From contig VTPC01001074.1 of the NCBI GenBank assembly GCA_011009095.1, positions 43,289-107,288 of the forward strand: 64,000 bases of DNA, given 5' to 3'. The notes beneath the pieces are model-generated. The model was not told where the DNA came from, did no database searches, and was given only the letters and a program-made list of their open reading frames with translations. Shown piece by piece: positions 23,488-35,040 of the stretch (position 1 is the stretch's first letter; each line of letters begins with the position of its first letter). Made by a program: the position numbers and the translations under genes. Origin of the DNA: Ignelater luminosus. Lineage: Eukaryota; Arthropoda; Insecta; Coleoptera; Elateridae.

Positions 23488-24942
23488 TTAGTTTACAGAC
23501 ATATCCAAGTTTTTCCTTGTATCTTCTTCTAAATTCCCATATAAAAAAGCCGTTTTAATGTCCAACTGTTTCATTATTATTTTCTTGGATGCAGCATAAG
23601 CTATTAAAAGTCTAAGAGTACTTACAGAGACTACTGGACTGAACGTTTCGTCGAAATCTTCTTTCTGTTCACATCCTCTTACAACGAGTCTGGCTTTGTG
23701 GTCACCATTTTCCATTATTTTAAAGATCCATCTGCTTGACAACAGCTTAGTTTTAACAAGATCTTTTTTAACAAATTCAAAAACTTCATTCTTCTCAAGA
23801 GATTGTTTTTCTTCATTGATTGCTTTTATCCACGCTTCTTTTTCTCTTCCTTCAACTGCTTCTTTAAAGCAAAGCATATCACCTTTATTGAACTTTTGTT
23901 CTTGGGCAAAATTGAGTTGATAGTCTGAGAGCTTGATAGGTGGTTTTATGGTGAATCGTTCCCTCAGAACTCTTTCATTTAAAACTGGTAGTTCTATCTG
24001 GCCGATTTCCCTGTTCTGGTCGAGCTCTTCTTGTAGTTTCTTTTCTTCTTGGATTTCCGGTTCATTAATAACTTGATTTTCTCCCCCATGTGGATCTTGA
24101 GTGTCAACGTCAGAATCGCTGTCTGAAAATAAATTTTCATCATAAAGGTATAGTACGTGTTTATGTTCTGTAGAACACGGAGTTTCTTTTTCTTCTGCCT
24201 TATGAGGTCTAAATATTACATTTATTGCTATTTCTATACAGTTGGTGCTTGGATAGTAAATTTTGTAACCCTTTTTATCTTCTTCGTAACCTACAAAAAT
24301 ACCCTTTTTACTCCTGGAATCCCATTTTCTTCTTAATTGTTTAGGTATGTGTACAAAAGCATCTGAACCAAAAATCTCAAGTCCAGAAAGATCTGGTTTA
24401 ATGCCATACCACATTTCAAAAGGAGTTTTATTAGCTGTATTGCTAGTACTGCTCCTGTTGAGGACATAGACAGCTGTGTTCACCGCTTCTGCCCACAACC
24501 TTTTGTCAAGGTTTTTAGACATTATCATACTTCGAGCTGATTGAACGATTGTACGATTTTCTCTCTCTATTTTTCCTGCCTGTTCAGGGCAATAGCTCAC
24601 GGTTGTTTGGTGTCGAATTCCATATGTTTTTAATAACCCCCCTACCTCTTTATTTTTGAATTCTGTCCCGTTATCAGATCTGAAAACTTTTACTGTTTTA
24701 TTTGTTTGGTTTTGAGCTACAGCAAAAAATTCTTTCAGTTTTTCAGCAGTTTCCCTTTTGTGATTCAAGAAATAGACAATCCTAAATTTACTGTAGTGAT
24801 CTTTTAAAAGCAGAAAGTATTTTGAGCCTCCAACGCTTGGGACTTCCATAGGCCCACAAAGGTCTGCGCTTATTGTATTACAGAGTTTATTGACCTCTGT
24901 TGTACTAATTCTGAATGGTTGTCTGCATTGTTTTCCTTGCAA
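23488..24942 (-). pseudogene. copia integrase and start of reverse transcriptase
   Basis: 484-codon open frame, the longest in the window. The integrase core shows the three acidic positions: ADLCGP near residue 28, RSDNGTEF near residue 90 and an E in the KIEREN segment. Next comes an acidic, variable linker, then the RT N-terminal part with the KARLV and FSPV motifs. The His/Cys zinc-binding part lies upstream in a broken frame with an in-frame stop near 25180, and the frame is lost again near 23530. Confidence 0.9.
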
Positions 24943-25259
24943 ACAATATTCGCAAAAGGCATTTTTATCATCTTTAAATTCAATATTTAATGATTTTAAT
25001 AAGGATCTTACATGTTGGAAATTCTGATGAGCAAGACGCTCATTCCAATCTTGAATGGATCGAATTCCACTTGCATAACCAGCTAATAAATTATTTTCTT
25101 CACAATTTTCACAGTATCTACTTTCATATTTATGACGAAAAGATTTTTTGTTCTTAATTGCCTCAACATAAAGCTTGTCATTCTATTTAAGATAGATGAT
25201 GTCTTCCTCACCTTGTACTGAATATGCTTTTTTCATACACACACCTAGTGAAAACAGAT

Positions 25260-25811
25260 TTAGGTGTAGTTCAGGCACATACAGGACATTTTTAGCACAC
25301 TTTCGATTATTTCACCTTTGACAGTTACAATCACCTGTATATCACCTATACCTTTAGCCTCAAGTAGCCTGCCATCTCCAATTTTAACTAAGTTATTGCT
25401 TGAAGTGTACGGAGTATAATGTGAAAAGTATTTTATATAGGACGTCATGTGACTATTACATCCTGAATCTAGGTACCATTTTTCTTTAGTTTCAGTATCA
25501 GATAAGTTTTCATTGAACATTGTCATACCTATTAATGCATTTCTATGAGGTGCTTTAGTCCTCTGTTGTGGGAACATTGGCGTTTGTGCAAACTTACTGT
25601 TTTTAGTTGGGTGATTTCTTTTATAAATAGAATATGAATTAGACGATTTATTATAATGAGTATTATTGTTTTTGTTGCGAAAGAAACAATTCTCTGATTT
25701 ATGATTGTCTTTCCGATAAATGACGCAAAATTCTTTTCTGGCATACAGAGCCATATTACCGCTATTATTTTGATTTTGTTTTCGTTCGAGCATTCGCTTT
25801 TCTTCGGTCAT
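25260..25811 (-). pseudogene. copia gag C-terminus and protease start
   Basis: 183-codon open frame. It holds a zinc-knuckle remnant in which the second Cys of the CX2CX4HX4C pattern is Tyr, then the aspartic protease motif LDSG at about residue 118 (copia proteases usually have LDSGA). The frame ends early through a frameshift before integrase. The N-terminal gag domain is absent because of the 5' deletion. Confidence 0.85.
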
Positions 25812-25833
25812 TAGCCTGGATGTTAAATTATTT

Positions 25834-25911
25834 ACGACACAGTTTTATATTATGTCAAATTAATTATATTACATACTGTTACCCACTAGATAATTATAAA
25901 TTTTCTCAACA
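25834..25911 (-). repeat. copia 5' LTR, truncated
   Basis: Only the first 78 bp of the LTR remain, differing from the 3' copy at one base. The sequence then jumps directly into the end of gag, so the rest of the LTR, the primer-binding site and the leader are gone. Confidence 0.88.
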
Positions 25912-26429
25912 TATACTAATGTAATATTGCATTTTTCTTGCATATATTACTGAATTTCTATCGCACACTTTAGTGACATACAGGGTTATTCACTAGTGAT
26001 GATTACCCTAACGAAATTTGAGTATTATATGCAACACATCACGCATTTCACAAGTCACTTCAATATTTTCATAATTATTAAAAAGGTACTGAAAAGTACT
26101 TCCTTATGGTTTTTATTTTTATTTTCGATACCGGTTTCGGCGACTAAGCCACCCTCAGTTGACGTTTTCCAAAAGGATAAGGATTTTTATTCGTTATTGA
26201 TATAAATTTTTTACTTTTATTAATAATAATAATACTAATAATAAGTTGGTTAATACACTAATAACTTCAATATTCAGCAAATATCCAAAACAATGGGTTT
26301 TACATGACAGCTTTCAAACCAATAGCTTTCAAACAAAGTCAGAGCAATTTATCTCATACCAACCTAAGCAATCAAAACGCCTTTTTGGTTAGTGTTAAAG
26401 CATTTGTACAGAATATGTAACAGGTTTTC

Positions 26430-26590
26430 GGTATGAATGAATATCTTAAGACTTGATAGCATAAAAATGCATATTTTAAACTGTACAACTAGTTATTTCT
26501 TTATCAAGTGTTCGCCGATTTTGATTTTTTCTAAAGCATATATTAATGTAACATTGCATATTTCTTGCATATATTATTGGATTTTTGTAG
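26430..26590. repeat. Local repeat unit 2 (uninterrupted counterpart of the copia target)
   Basis: Carries CTAAAGCATATATTAATGTA and continues without interruption where unit 1 is split by the copia element. Useful as a paralogous empty site. Confidence 0.65.
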
Positions 26591-27048
26591 TATACCTTAT
26601 CCCATTTCTATAATTCCAATCCATTTCAAATGTTTGAGGTTTTAGTTGCATGCACTGTTATACCCCAAACTTATTTATGTTAGTGTCACTATTTTTAGTT
26701 ACACATTTCTCACTAAAGAATCTTCTGTCAAACGAATGTCATATGTCAAAATAAGGTTAAAATGCAATAAATTCGTTTTTTTGTGCAAATCATTTTGATT
26801 ACAATTAATATTGACGTAAACACAAAAAATAAATTTTTATTCCAAATAATAAACAAACAACAAAAGGTAACTCGTCGAAATGCAAACATTTACCTTTTTT
26901 GACCGGCAATGTAACCGCGGATTTTATATAAAAACATAAATAACAATACTGTCAACATTTCTCAATGAAGAATTCTCGTGTTTAGAAGGTTTTGTTACCA
27001 ACACAACAAAAATTTAACAGGAATTATAGAAATGAGATAAGCTGTATA
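26591..27048. mobile_element. MITE with about 30 bp inverted ends
   Basis: TATACCTTATCCCATTTCTA at the left is mirrored by TAGAAATGAGATAAGCTGTA at the right, extending through TAATTCC. Weaker inverse similarity continues inward (TTCTCA/TGAGAA blocks). No coding sequence seen. Ends are approximate. Confidence 0.55.
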
Positions 27049-27807
27049 CGTATTTTAGTGCTTATACAGGGTGTCCCTAGATAGGGCTTAGAACAGGTGT
27101 AATGGATAAGAAATTCTTTATAAAAGTTTTTGCTTACTTCCAAGGTAACTTTTATCGAGTTAAAAATTCAAAATTCTATACGGGGTATTTAAAAAATTAA
27201 CTTTTGTGTTCTAAAGTAGTGTACAGATTACATTAATTCATTAAGCAAATTACCTAAACAAGACATGGTTGTTATGGAAATAAAAGCAATACTTCATTTT
27301 AAGTCTGTCATTCAAAAAGTAATCAAAATGTTAAAAAAATTTGAAGATGATTTGAACAGATTGAGAAATTCTATTAGGGAGGCTGTTAATGAAATTTGAC
27401 TGAAAGAGTTACATCAAGTTTTCCTCTAGTTGAGAAGAAGGCTGGAATTGTGTCAGGGAATAGTGGAAAGTGGGGCACGTGGCCATGGGGAACATTCAGC
27501 CCCTATCTTTAACTTAGATATCTATTTAAATTTAGTGCCCAATTTTCAGCTAATGGCCATCTTTCTTTCTGTATGTCACCATTTGCCGTTAATATAAACG
27601 GAGGTGTGAGTTTCTCGTTTATTTACGTGATTTCAGGTAAAAAGGGTAAGTTTTTTAGGCAGTATTCAAATCTTTATATCTCGGTTGTTATTGTAAATAT
27701 TAGTAATTTAAAAAGTATGCAAACTTCGGGTGGTATTGTTATTTATTTGTCAAGAAGACGATTGTTACCAAAAGTGTTTGTAGTATTTTGATTTTCACCT
27801 TTTGCAG

Positions 27808-28322
27808 AAGCCTCGAAAATATAATAAAAAACGAATCGATGTTCTATTAGTAAAGGAAGAATGCGTCAGGCAATAACAGCAGTAATTTGCAGAAATGAAA
27901 GTAAATATAAAGCTGCCCGAGATTATGGCCTTAAAAGAACAACGATAGAATCTAGAATAAAAGCACTTTTAAAACGAAATAATATTGATGAACTTCGAAG
28001 ACAACTGAAAGACTCTGGAAATGAAACCGAGGAAGAAATGATTTTTTCTAATAAATACACATCGTGTCAGGTATTTAATGTAAATCAAGAAGCACAGTTA
28101 TCAGAATATATTAAAAAACTAGCAGATATGAACTATGGACTTAATTACAGTCAGATAAGAACTTTAGCATACCATTATGCAAAATTGATAGTTGATTGTA
28201 AAATTCCTGAAAAATGGAAACAAAACAAAATGACCGATAAGTACATATTAAAATATCCGTCAATTTTTGTAATCCTTTGTCAATATTGCTTTGATTGTTC
28301 CAAATTAATTTGGATCACATAA
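27808..28322 (+). pseudogene. pogo-like transposase N-terminus (HTH_psq)
   Basis: Starts after an acceptor-like tttgcag with PRKYNKKR, then RQAITAVI and the helix-turn-helix core KAARDYGLKRTTIESRI, followed by KIPEKWKQNKM. This is the usual start of jerky/Tigger/pogo-type DDE_1 transposases. A candidate donor (GTACAT) near 28240 would leave before the frame runs into non-matching sequence. No ATG precedes the first recognisable residues in this exon. Confidence 0.78.
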
Positions 28323-28419
28323 TTTAGTTTATCTTGCTTTTTGCTCAAGTTTTCTCGTGTACTTTTGCAACACATCTAAGCAATATCTTTTTCCTTACAA
28401 AGCTGTGATTTCTTTTAGG

Positions 28420-29350
28420 CATTGAATGAATTCGTTGCTTTATGCAAAGACACAACAATCTTTCACTCCGGAAGCCTGAGTGCACGAGTTTTAGTCGATC
28501 CATGGTTTTTAACAAATCAGTCGTTGGGGATTTCTTTAAAAAATACGTTTCTGTGTTGCAGAAATACAGTTTTAAACCAGAACACATATACAACTTAGAC
28601 TGTAGTTGTAGCTATAAAGGGAAAGAAACAGGTCGATTAAATAACATCGCAAAAGAGAGAACTAATAACATTTGTGGCAATCATCAGTGCTGCATGTGCT
28701 GCTGTTCCGCCAGTTTTTGTTTACCCCCAACTACGAAATCCTGAAGAATATCTAGGCAAATCGTATCCAAACTCTGCAGTTGCTTTTGAAAATAGCAAAA
28801 GTTGGATGACAACAGAAATATTTCTGAAGGTTATCGAACATTTCATCAACCACGTAAAACCTTCCAAGGACAAAAAATACTTCTTTTACTCTACAACCAT
28901 AATTCTCATATCTCTGTTGAAACTATTCGACTGTGTAGAGAATCTGGTATTGTTTTACTCTCATTTCCTCCGCACACAACTCACCGCATGCAGTCTTTGG
29001 ACGTGAGTGTCTATGGCCCTTTTAAGGCGTACTTTTCGGCAGCTCAAACTGACTGGTTACTTTCGCACCCAGGAAAAGTTATTAACATTCTCCACATTGT
29101 CGCACTTGCTTCAAAGGCATATTATAATGCCTTTACAATAAAAAGCATTTGCAGCTCATTCAAAGCAGCAGGACACTGGCCAGTGAATAGTCCAATATTT
29201 AGTGACACAGATTTCTTATCGAGTTTTGTCACTGATAAGTTATTAAATGAAGAAAACAACTCTGATGCAGTTTTAAATCCACATGTTGAAGAAAACTCCC
29301 AATCACCACAACTATCAACATCAAAGGCTATCGTTGAACCTGACAGGTAA
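28420..29350 (+). pseudogene. pogo-like DDE_1 catalytic domain, inactivated
   Basis: After an acceptor (tcttttag near 28419) the reading gives LSLRKPECTSFSRSMVFNK and EHIYNLD, where the first catalytic Asp is present but the following E-T-G is changed. A frameshift leads to PPVFVYPQLRNPEEYLG and SWMTTEIFLKVIEHF, then another to the 182-codon frame 28802-29350. There LLLYNHNSH carries Tyr (28892-28894) in place of the second catalytic Asp. SFPPHTTHRMQSLD keeps the third Asp, followed by AFTIKSICSSFKAAGHWP. Confidence 0.85.
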
Positions 29351-29451
29351 GGGTAATTAATTTCTTGATATTTTAAAAATCTTGTCTTTATTTATATCGA
29401 TTAATAATCATAGTTTACTTTATTTACAAAAAAGCTTCCTTTTTACAGAAT

Positions 29452-29822
29452 TGAGAGAAATACTCCGTGCATAATAAGGTAAAAGACACCATCACCCATT
29501 CCTAAACCTGCGAAATTCCAATGCCCTCGATTAGAAGACGTAAGGCCTTTTCCAAAAGCAATTTTTGAAGAAAAGAAACGTAAAAACAATCGGAAATCAA
29601 AATCTTCTATTTACACAGACACACCTGAATTTATTAACAGACAAAATCTGTCAGGGAGAAAAAACAGTACAAAGGTCTTTAATTAAAGAAAATAAGAAAC
29701 GGCGCCAAGACTCTTCTTCCAGTGAGTCAAGTGTACATGTTGTTGTTAATAATTCTTCGGATGACGAAGAAAGCTTTCAGAAGGAAATTAACTTAATTTC
29801 TCTAGATAATCTGATGATATAG
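29452..29822 (+). pseudogene. pogo-like transposase C-terminal tail
   Basis: After a likely intron (acceptor tttttacag near 29450), Lys- and Ser-rich sequence with an 85-codon open frame at 29565-29822 ending in an acidic NNSSDDEESFQ stretch. Such charged tails are common in DDE_1 transposases. Assignment is by position rather than by conserved motif. Confidence 0.5.
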
Positions 29823-30889
29823 TTTCTGAAAATGATTTTGATTGGTTAAATTCACATCTGAACGTGCATCTGAAATTTATTATGTTGCGAAAGTTTTGGC
29901 AATCAAGAACGATGAATTTATGTAAAAATATTTAAGAAAAAAAGGAAACAGCTTCATGTTTCCGATAGTTAACGACATTTCAAACGCAGAAAGAAAAGAT
30001 TTAGTTGCCATTTTGCTCTGTTCAAGCCACAAAGGTACAGCCAGAACGGCATCACTTTTTAAGTTAAACTACAATCTTGGTCAGTTAAATGTAAGATGAA
30101 AAATGACTTGTTTAAGATAATAAACGTTTCTAAATCTTGATTTGTTTATTTTTTGCAACTGTCATGCAAAAAATGCAAGTAAAATAAATTAAAAAAATTA
30201 CAACGGCTTTTCCGGTAATGTGACGAATGTTTCCCACCAACATCGACAAAACTATAACGCATTTGGGGACTAATTTAATTTTTTCTTGTGAATAAAAAAT
30301 TTCACTTGTTTGGTACTAACCTGTTAATGTGCCGAATGCACCCCACTTTCACCTAGGTGGTAGACTAATTGAGACGCAATAGTAGATTATTTCATTTGAG
30401 ATGTTGTTTAATTTGTATTTTGGTTTGTACATAAAAGTTAGTTACTGAACACCCCGTATAAAATTTTGAATTTTCAACTCGATAAAAGTTATTTTTAAAG
30501 TAAGCAAAAACTATTATAAAGAATAAGTTTTTTTCGTATCTTGAAATTTCTTATCTATTACACCTATCCTAAACCTTATCTGGAGACACCCTGTATACAC
30601 TTTTTTTATGGCATATCTACCCAGCTTTACTAACAATAAGCAGCGCAGTGTATAGTTCCATCTTTACCATAATAAAGATCTTTTTTTTTATTCGTAGATT
30701 TTATCATAGAAATATGAAATTTAGTGTGTAATAGTTATGTAGAGTAAACCACGGATCCCTTTTTAAGATCAGATCCATCGCGAAGTATTGTTATGAAATA
30801 CTTAATAAACCAGCTTACTCTTGTTATTCAATGCGTTTTACATGTTTAAAGCAAAACGTCTTGAGCTACTTGTTTGAATCGTAGACTAC

Positions 30890-33125
30890 AGTGGAAAGAC
30901 GTAAGAAGCTCTTGACACGTTGAAGCAAATGTGATAGATACCTTACAAAGGGTAGCGAGTTTGAAATGGAATAAAGAACAAATAACCCTAGCAAGTGACC
31001 AAAATAATGAGGTCCGAAGATTGTAATTTTTGTGAACTTTATGTCAGTAACACTCTGCTGTACTTCCTTTCCTTAGAAAGATTCTGGATCATGAACAAAT
31101 ATTCAATACATACAAGAAGAAACTCCGCCAAACTGCCCATCCCGGATGGGCGACTGTTGTAGCTCTCAACCAGTCTCTTTAAATCAGATAAAGAAGTTCA
31201 GTAGCCCTAAAACTCACAGAGATCTTCATTTTAAAATAGCACCTTAGTCAGTCCTTAGGTAACTTTCTAGAGGAATGTGAATGGGTGTATTTTTAATAAC
31301 AAAAGCAGACATAGCTACACGTGCGACTGGAGAATCTTTCTTACGACTCTACATGCATATCAAGTCACTGTTTGCACCGTATTCTACTGTAGATGATATT
31401 TTCTCACTTTACACGCAGTCCATTGACAGTCTGCACACATACCACATAACCGTTTTGCATAAATAATATCGCATTGCTTTCTTTTAATAACTGAAATAAC
31501 CAAATATACAACATCTGATTTAGTATTAATTAAGCAAAATATATTTCTTAAAAGGCCATAAAGCGGATTTTTAAAATTATTATAAACTTATGTTTTGTAC
31601 ATTTGGTCAATTGTCTGATTAAGAAAAATAAACTGTAACATTATTTATGCAAAAGCTTACGTGAGGTGATCGTACTCACTAAAAATTCCAAACTTATGCT
31701 GATTTGTGTAAAAAGAATTACTTCCAGAAGAACATATCGTTATTTTCTAGAATGCACGAACACACAATACGTTTCTTGAGGTTAAGAAGAGTGTTATCCA
31801 AAATCAATATGATTATTTGAGAGATTTTACCAGAGATCGCGATAATCTAGAATTTCCACTTGGATTTACATACAAGTAGGGTAGTAATGACAGTGGTAGC
31901 TACAGCACTTACAAACGGAGATTTCTCAGTAATAGAGATTACTGCACAGATTCCGATGTCGCGGTTACTTCAATTGTTCCATTATCACTTTTACACCTAG
32001 GCAGTGCTACAAAGGAGAGAAGAATATTATCAACAAATTCACGAATTTTGCTCACCAAATTTTATAAGGCTTCAAAGTTTCACTAAAGAAAGATCAAAAG
32101 TGGTACAACAAGAGTTGACTCATTTTAAAGAGCAGATTCAAAATCTGGTGTCCACAAAATTGTCGCAGACAACAAAAAAATTGCAGTAAGTCATATTCTT
32201 CTAAAAATCAAGATTAATGGCAAAATTTGTAACATGTTAATGTAAAATCCTTTTCAGGCAGGTGTGCTACGTATGTAAAGAATCTCCTAAAATTATGAAC
32301 GGCCTAGAAAATGTAATAAAACGCTTCTACAATACAACATCACTTGAACTTGATCCCTCTATGCTATGTTTATTACACATTTTTTTATAAAATGGACATA
32401 ACGCAATGACAAGCAGAAGGCGAGGAAGAGAGAGAAAAAGTAGAAATTAGTGGACATGCCTAAATAAGCGTCAAGGATAACGAATGATGAAAATACCTTT
32501 AGGGGATTTTTTAGTAATCCTGAAAATCTAAAGAAATAACTGGAATTGACAAGAACTTGATAGTACGATTTACAACTAAGTACTTTATCAGCTCTTTCCT
32601 CTGGTTGCCATATTAATGTGGCATCTTTCAAAGAATCTGCTCTAGAAACTGCAAAAATTTATATTAAACTGTACAATTGGTTTTCTATGTCTTCTAACAT
32701 CCGCAAGGTACTAATATATGGAGTGGTCATAATTGATTCAGTGATTCTACCAATTAATCAATAATATGGCCACTAGAAATGGAGTTATTAATTTTGTCCA
32801 CTTATATTCGAGATATGGATTACTGTGTAAGTAATACACCAGCAAGGGCAAATTATCAGAAACCCTGGTTGTTACAACCTACACGAAGTTGTGCGTCCTT
32901 TGGATTTTGACATTTCAGAACTGTCACCTTGTTCATCACATGAAGAAATGACCACTGATGTCAGCTATTAGTAGAAGCCTTGATAAAGCAAAATTCGATG
33001 CCTTTTTGGCATTTGTTGCCTTAGGCAAGCTGCTAAGGAGAGCTCGACAACATCGGAATTTTAGAATAGAGCATAGTATACGTCGTACTCGTAGCATCTC
33101 TCTTGACGTAGCAATATCTAACGAG
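30890..33125 (+). pseudogene. Decayed multi-exon fragment of an unidentified conserved gene
   Basis: Seven consecutive exon-like pieces on the plus strand. A (to about 31019) LQRVASLKWNKEQITLASD. B (31077-31463) KILDHEQIFNTYKKKLRQTA, LITKADIATRATGESFLR. C (31751-31978) NTFLEVKKSVIQNQYDYLRD, with an in-frame TAG at 31877. D (about 32003-32185) FTKERSKVVQQELTHFKEQI ending at a GTAAGT donor. E (32258-32390) QVCYVCKESPKIMNGLENVI, joined to D across a 72-bp GT-AG intron. F (about 32570-32760) ALETAKIYIKLYNWFS. G (to 33125) WPLEMELLILSTYIRDMDYC, SRSLDKAKFDAFLAF. Intact splice sites with stops and frameshifts in between suggest a segmentally duplicated, not retroposed, pseudogene. Mostly helical; identity unknown. 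Confidence 0.6.
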
Positions 33126-33900
33126 GTATAACATATATAAGACTAGATAATTTTGCAGCCGACTTTAGGCCTCCGTGCTTACTCATCTTGTCACTATAAT
33201 CCCTCTTTTGTTCAAAAATGTGTTACTTTTACACCCAAACAGGTATATTCAGGTATATGACAAATATATTTTTTACAAGAACGAAAAGGTTTTACGATTG
33301 TTCAAGAACTATCGGCCCAAAGTAATTTTTTTTTGTGGTAAAACAGTTAATTCGAATTCACTTAAAAATTAATTTAGTAGACTTGCTATAATATTCAGAA
33401 TTATATTATTATTATTATTACGTAACGTAAATAATACAGGGTATAGAATTGATTCGCGCACCATAAGGATTTCAATAGTAAATTGTTTTAATGTTCAAGT
33501 ATTTTCTCCCCCAATTATTTTAGAGCAAAGTGTTCATAGGGTTTTTGTAGAAAATAAAATATTTACTGCATTTGTACATGTCATTGCTTTTTATTTTCCA
33601 TTTTCTAGAACTAGAAAAATTAAAAAAAATGTAGATCTCTAGTTTTATAACAATCAGTTATGTACTGAAGTCATTTTAACAAACCATTTTTTGTTTACTT
33701 GTTCAAGTCAATTTAAGTGTTAGGAGTCAGTGTGTGTATGTATATTTTTATAAGTGTTTGACTCAGAAAATGTATTCGGTAGACGTAAAAGTGCAAATAG
33801 GGAAGTAATGGATACTGAATGGGCTTGCACTGCTTCAGTGGGAAGTGTAATAAATTAAAGTCTTGCTAATTCTTTACCGGAAAGGTTAGTTGGAATACTT
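33126..33900. other. Non-coding intron stretch
   Basis: AT-rich sequence with a short ATT run near 33401-33419. No gene, no clear repeat. Confidence 0.4.
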
Positions 33901-33902
33901 AT

Positions 33903-34035
33903 ACAGGGCTTTCATTTGAAAACTTCCCACCTTGAATAACTCTTTAATTAGTAAAATTATCAAAAATCGCTAAAACACGGCGATTTTGTTTTAGAGGGGG
34001 ACATTTAATAACCTATTCTAATCAGTTGAGAAACT
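33903..34035. repeat. Dispersed repeat, copy 1
   Basis: Starts at ACAGGGCTTTCATTTGAAAA and matches 60866-60990 closely through CTTGAATAACTC, TTAGTAAAATTATCAAAAAT and ACATTTAATAACATATTCTA-like blocks. Same orientation. The start resembles the CAGGG termini of mariner-type elements here, but a matching right end was not found. Confidence 0.7.
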
Positions 34036-34633
34036 TCCACCCTCCCCCCAACCAACTCCACTCCAGAATTTTAAATAGTACTATCTCATGTGTGATATAT
34101 CGTTTTAATGGGTATAAAATTCTCAATCTTTTACATTAAAAAAATTAAAATCGGCTGAGCCGTTCGTGAACTAGACAGAAATGTAGTTAATTCAATTATT
34201 TCAATTCTTATAGGTAACTCAACTTATCAAATTCTCAAACTGTATTCCATTGTTGTTTTAACGATAACGCAATCTATTAACTGATTAAGTGATCAATGCC
34301 GAGAGCCTATTATACAATGTGGACACGAATTCTGTTGTTGTCAAATTTGTTGGTGGTAAACGAGTTAATTATTCATTAAAAGGGTCATATTGAAACACGT
34401 TGTAAAGCTGCTGATATTTTTTTAATTTTATTGGAAATTTTCTCACCATAATATATGGAAGTGCAGATGACACTGTTGCAGGTTATTATACCAAAAGTTT
34501 CTTGAAGAAACGCGGAAAGCTGCAGTTACGTTCAAAAAAACGTAAGTGAAAATTCTTAAATGTAATAGTTTTTCTAGTTGCAAAGTCGTGCAGACAAATA
34601 TGTAAAATGTTCGTTCCATTCTGTGCATGCTGC

Positions 34634-35040
34634 AACTGAGTGCGTGCCGGATATAGATCCCGGATTTTATAAACAAAAATGCAACGAATTCGTGCAAGAT
34701 CTCCACAAAGCAGATAGAAAAGCTATTTGTAAAGCCACTGTTTTATAGTCAAATAACAAGTGGATTTCCGAAAGACGCAAACGTCTAACGGCGTCTAACT
34801 TAGGGAAGATTTGAAAATTTCGTAAAACTACGTCCACGGCTAAAACAGTTGCTAATCTGCTATATAACCCTTTCAAGGGAAATAATGCAACACGATTTGG
34901 GTTTGAAAAAGAAGAGAATGTTAAAAAGCAATTCGAAGCTTCATGCGGCCTTCAAGTAAAAAAATCCGGGCTCGTTATAGATCCCAAGTCACCTTTCCTA
35001 GCATGCCCCCCGGACGGCCTTATTAGTAATGACTGCATGA
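34634..35040 (+). pseudogene. YqaJ-domain nuclease relic
   Basis: Reading DIDPGFYKQKCNEFVQDLHK, a stop, then NKWISERRKRLTASNLGKI, a stop, then ARFGFEKEEN-type sequence (TRFGFEKEENVKKQFEA), GLVIDPKSPFLACPPDGLI. The order W-x3-R-x3-TAS-FG, G-x3-E, and FLA-PDG matches YqaJ-like exonuclease domains found in many insect repeat-associated proteins. The final catalytic segment (normally D-x-x-EIKC) is cut off by the hairpin starting at 35041. Dead by stops and truncation. Confidence 0.72.

Larger units (their letters stand above)
22086..25911 (-). mobile_element. Ty1/copia LTR retrotransposon relic
   Basis: 3826 bp, minus strand, flanked by a 5-bp target duplication TATAC (22081-22085 and 25912-25916). 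The 3' LTR is 22086-22264 (179 bp); the 5' LTR retains only 78 bp (25834-25911), 77 of 78 identical to the matching part of the 3' LTR. A polypurine tract (22265-22272) adjoins the 3' LTR. Gene order is gag, protease, integrase, reverse transcriptase, RNase H. The primer-binding site and gag N-terminus are missing, consistent with one deletion from inside the 5' LTR into gag. The outer base of the 3' LTR reads TA rather than TG. Confidence 0.92.
27463..30353 (+). mobile_element. pogo-like (DDE_1) DNA transposon, nested
   Basis: 2891 bp with TA on both sides (27461-27462, 30354-30355) and short imperfect termini sharing GAAAGTGGGG. Precise removal rejoins the outer transposase reading across GGAATA/GGTGGTAG. 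The interior encodes a psq-type helix-turn-helix and a DDE_1 transposase in exons separated by small introns. Confidence 0.85.
27067..30593 (+). mobile_element. Tc1/mariner-type remnant hosting a nested pogo-like element
   Basis: Outer element with about 135 bp inverted termini starting CAGGGTGTCC and flanked by TA (27065-27066, 30594-30595). Without the nested insertion it is about 630 bp. The part before the insertion encodes RLRNSIREAVNEI and RRRLELCQG in broken frames, and the part after it supplies GGRLIETQ and a stop. This is the usual C-terminus of insect mariner-like transposases. The rest of the transposase is deleted. Confidence 0.82.

Noticed and set aside
22545-23920. Plus-strand frames over the copia element
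   Set aside because: Antisense shadows of RNase H, RT and integrase coding.
26130-26170. CGATACCGGTTTCGG-CGACTAAG motif as a regulatory site
   Set aside because: Resembles a motif often seen in insect repeat elements; no binding site or element boundary could be supported.
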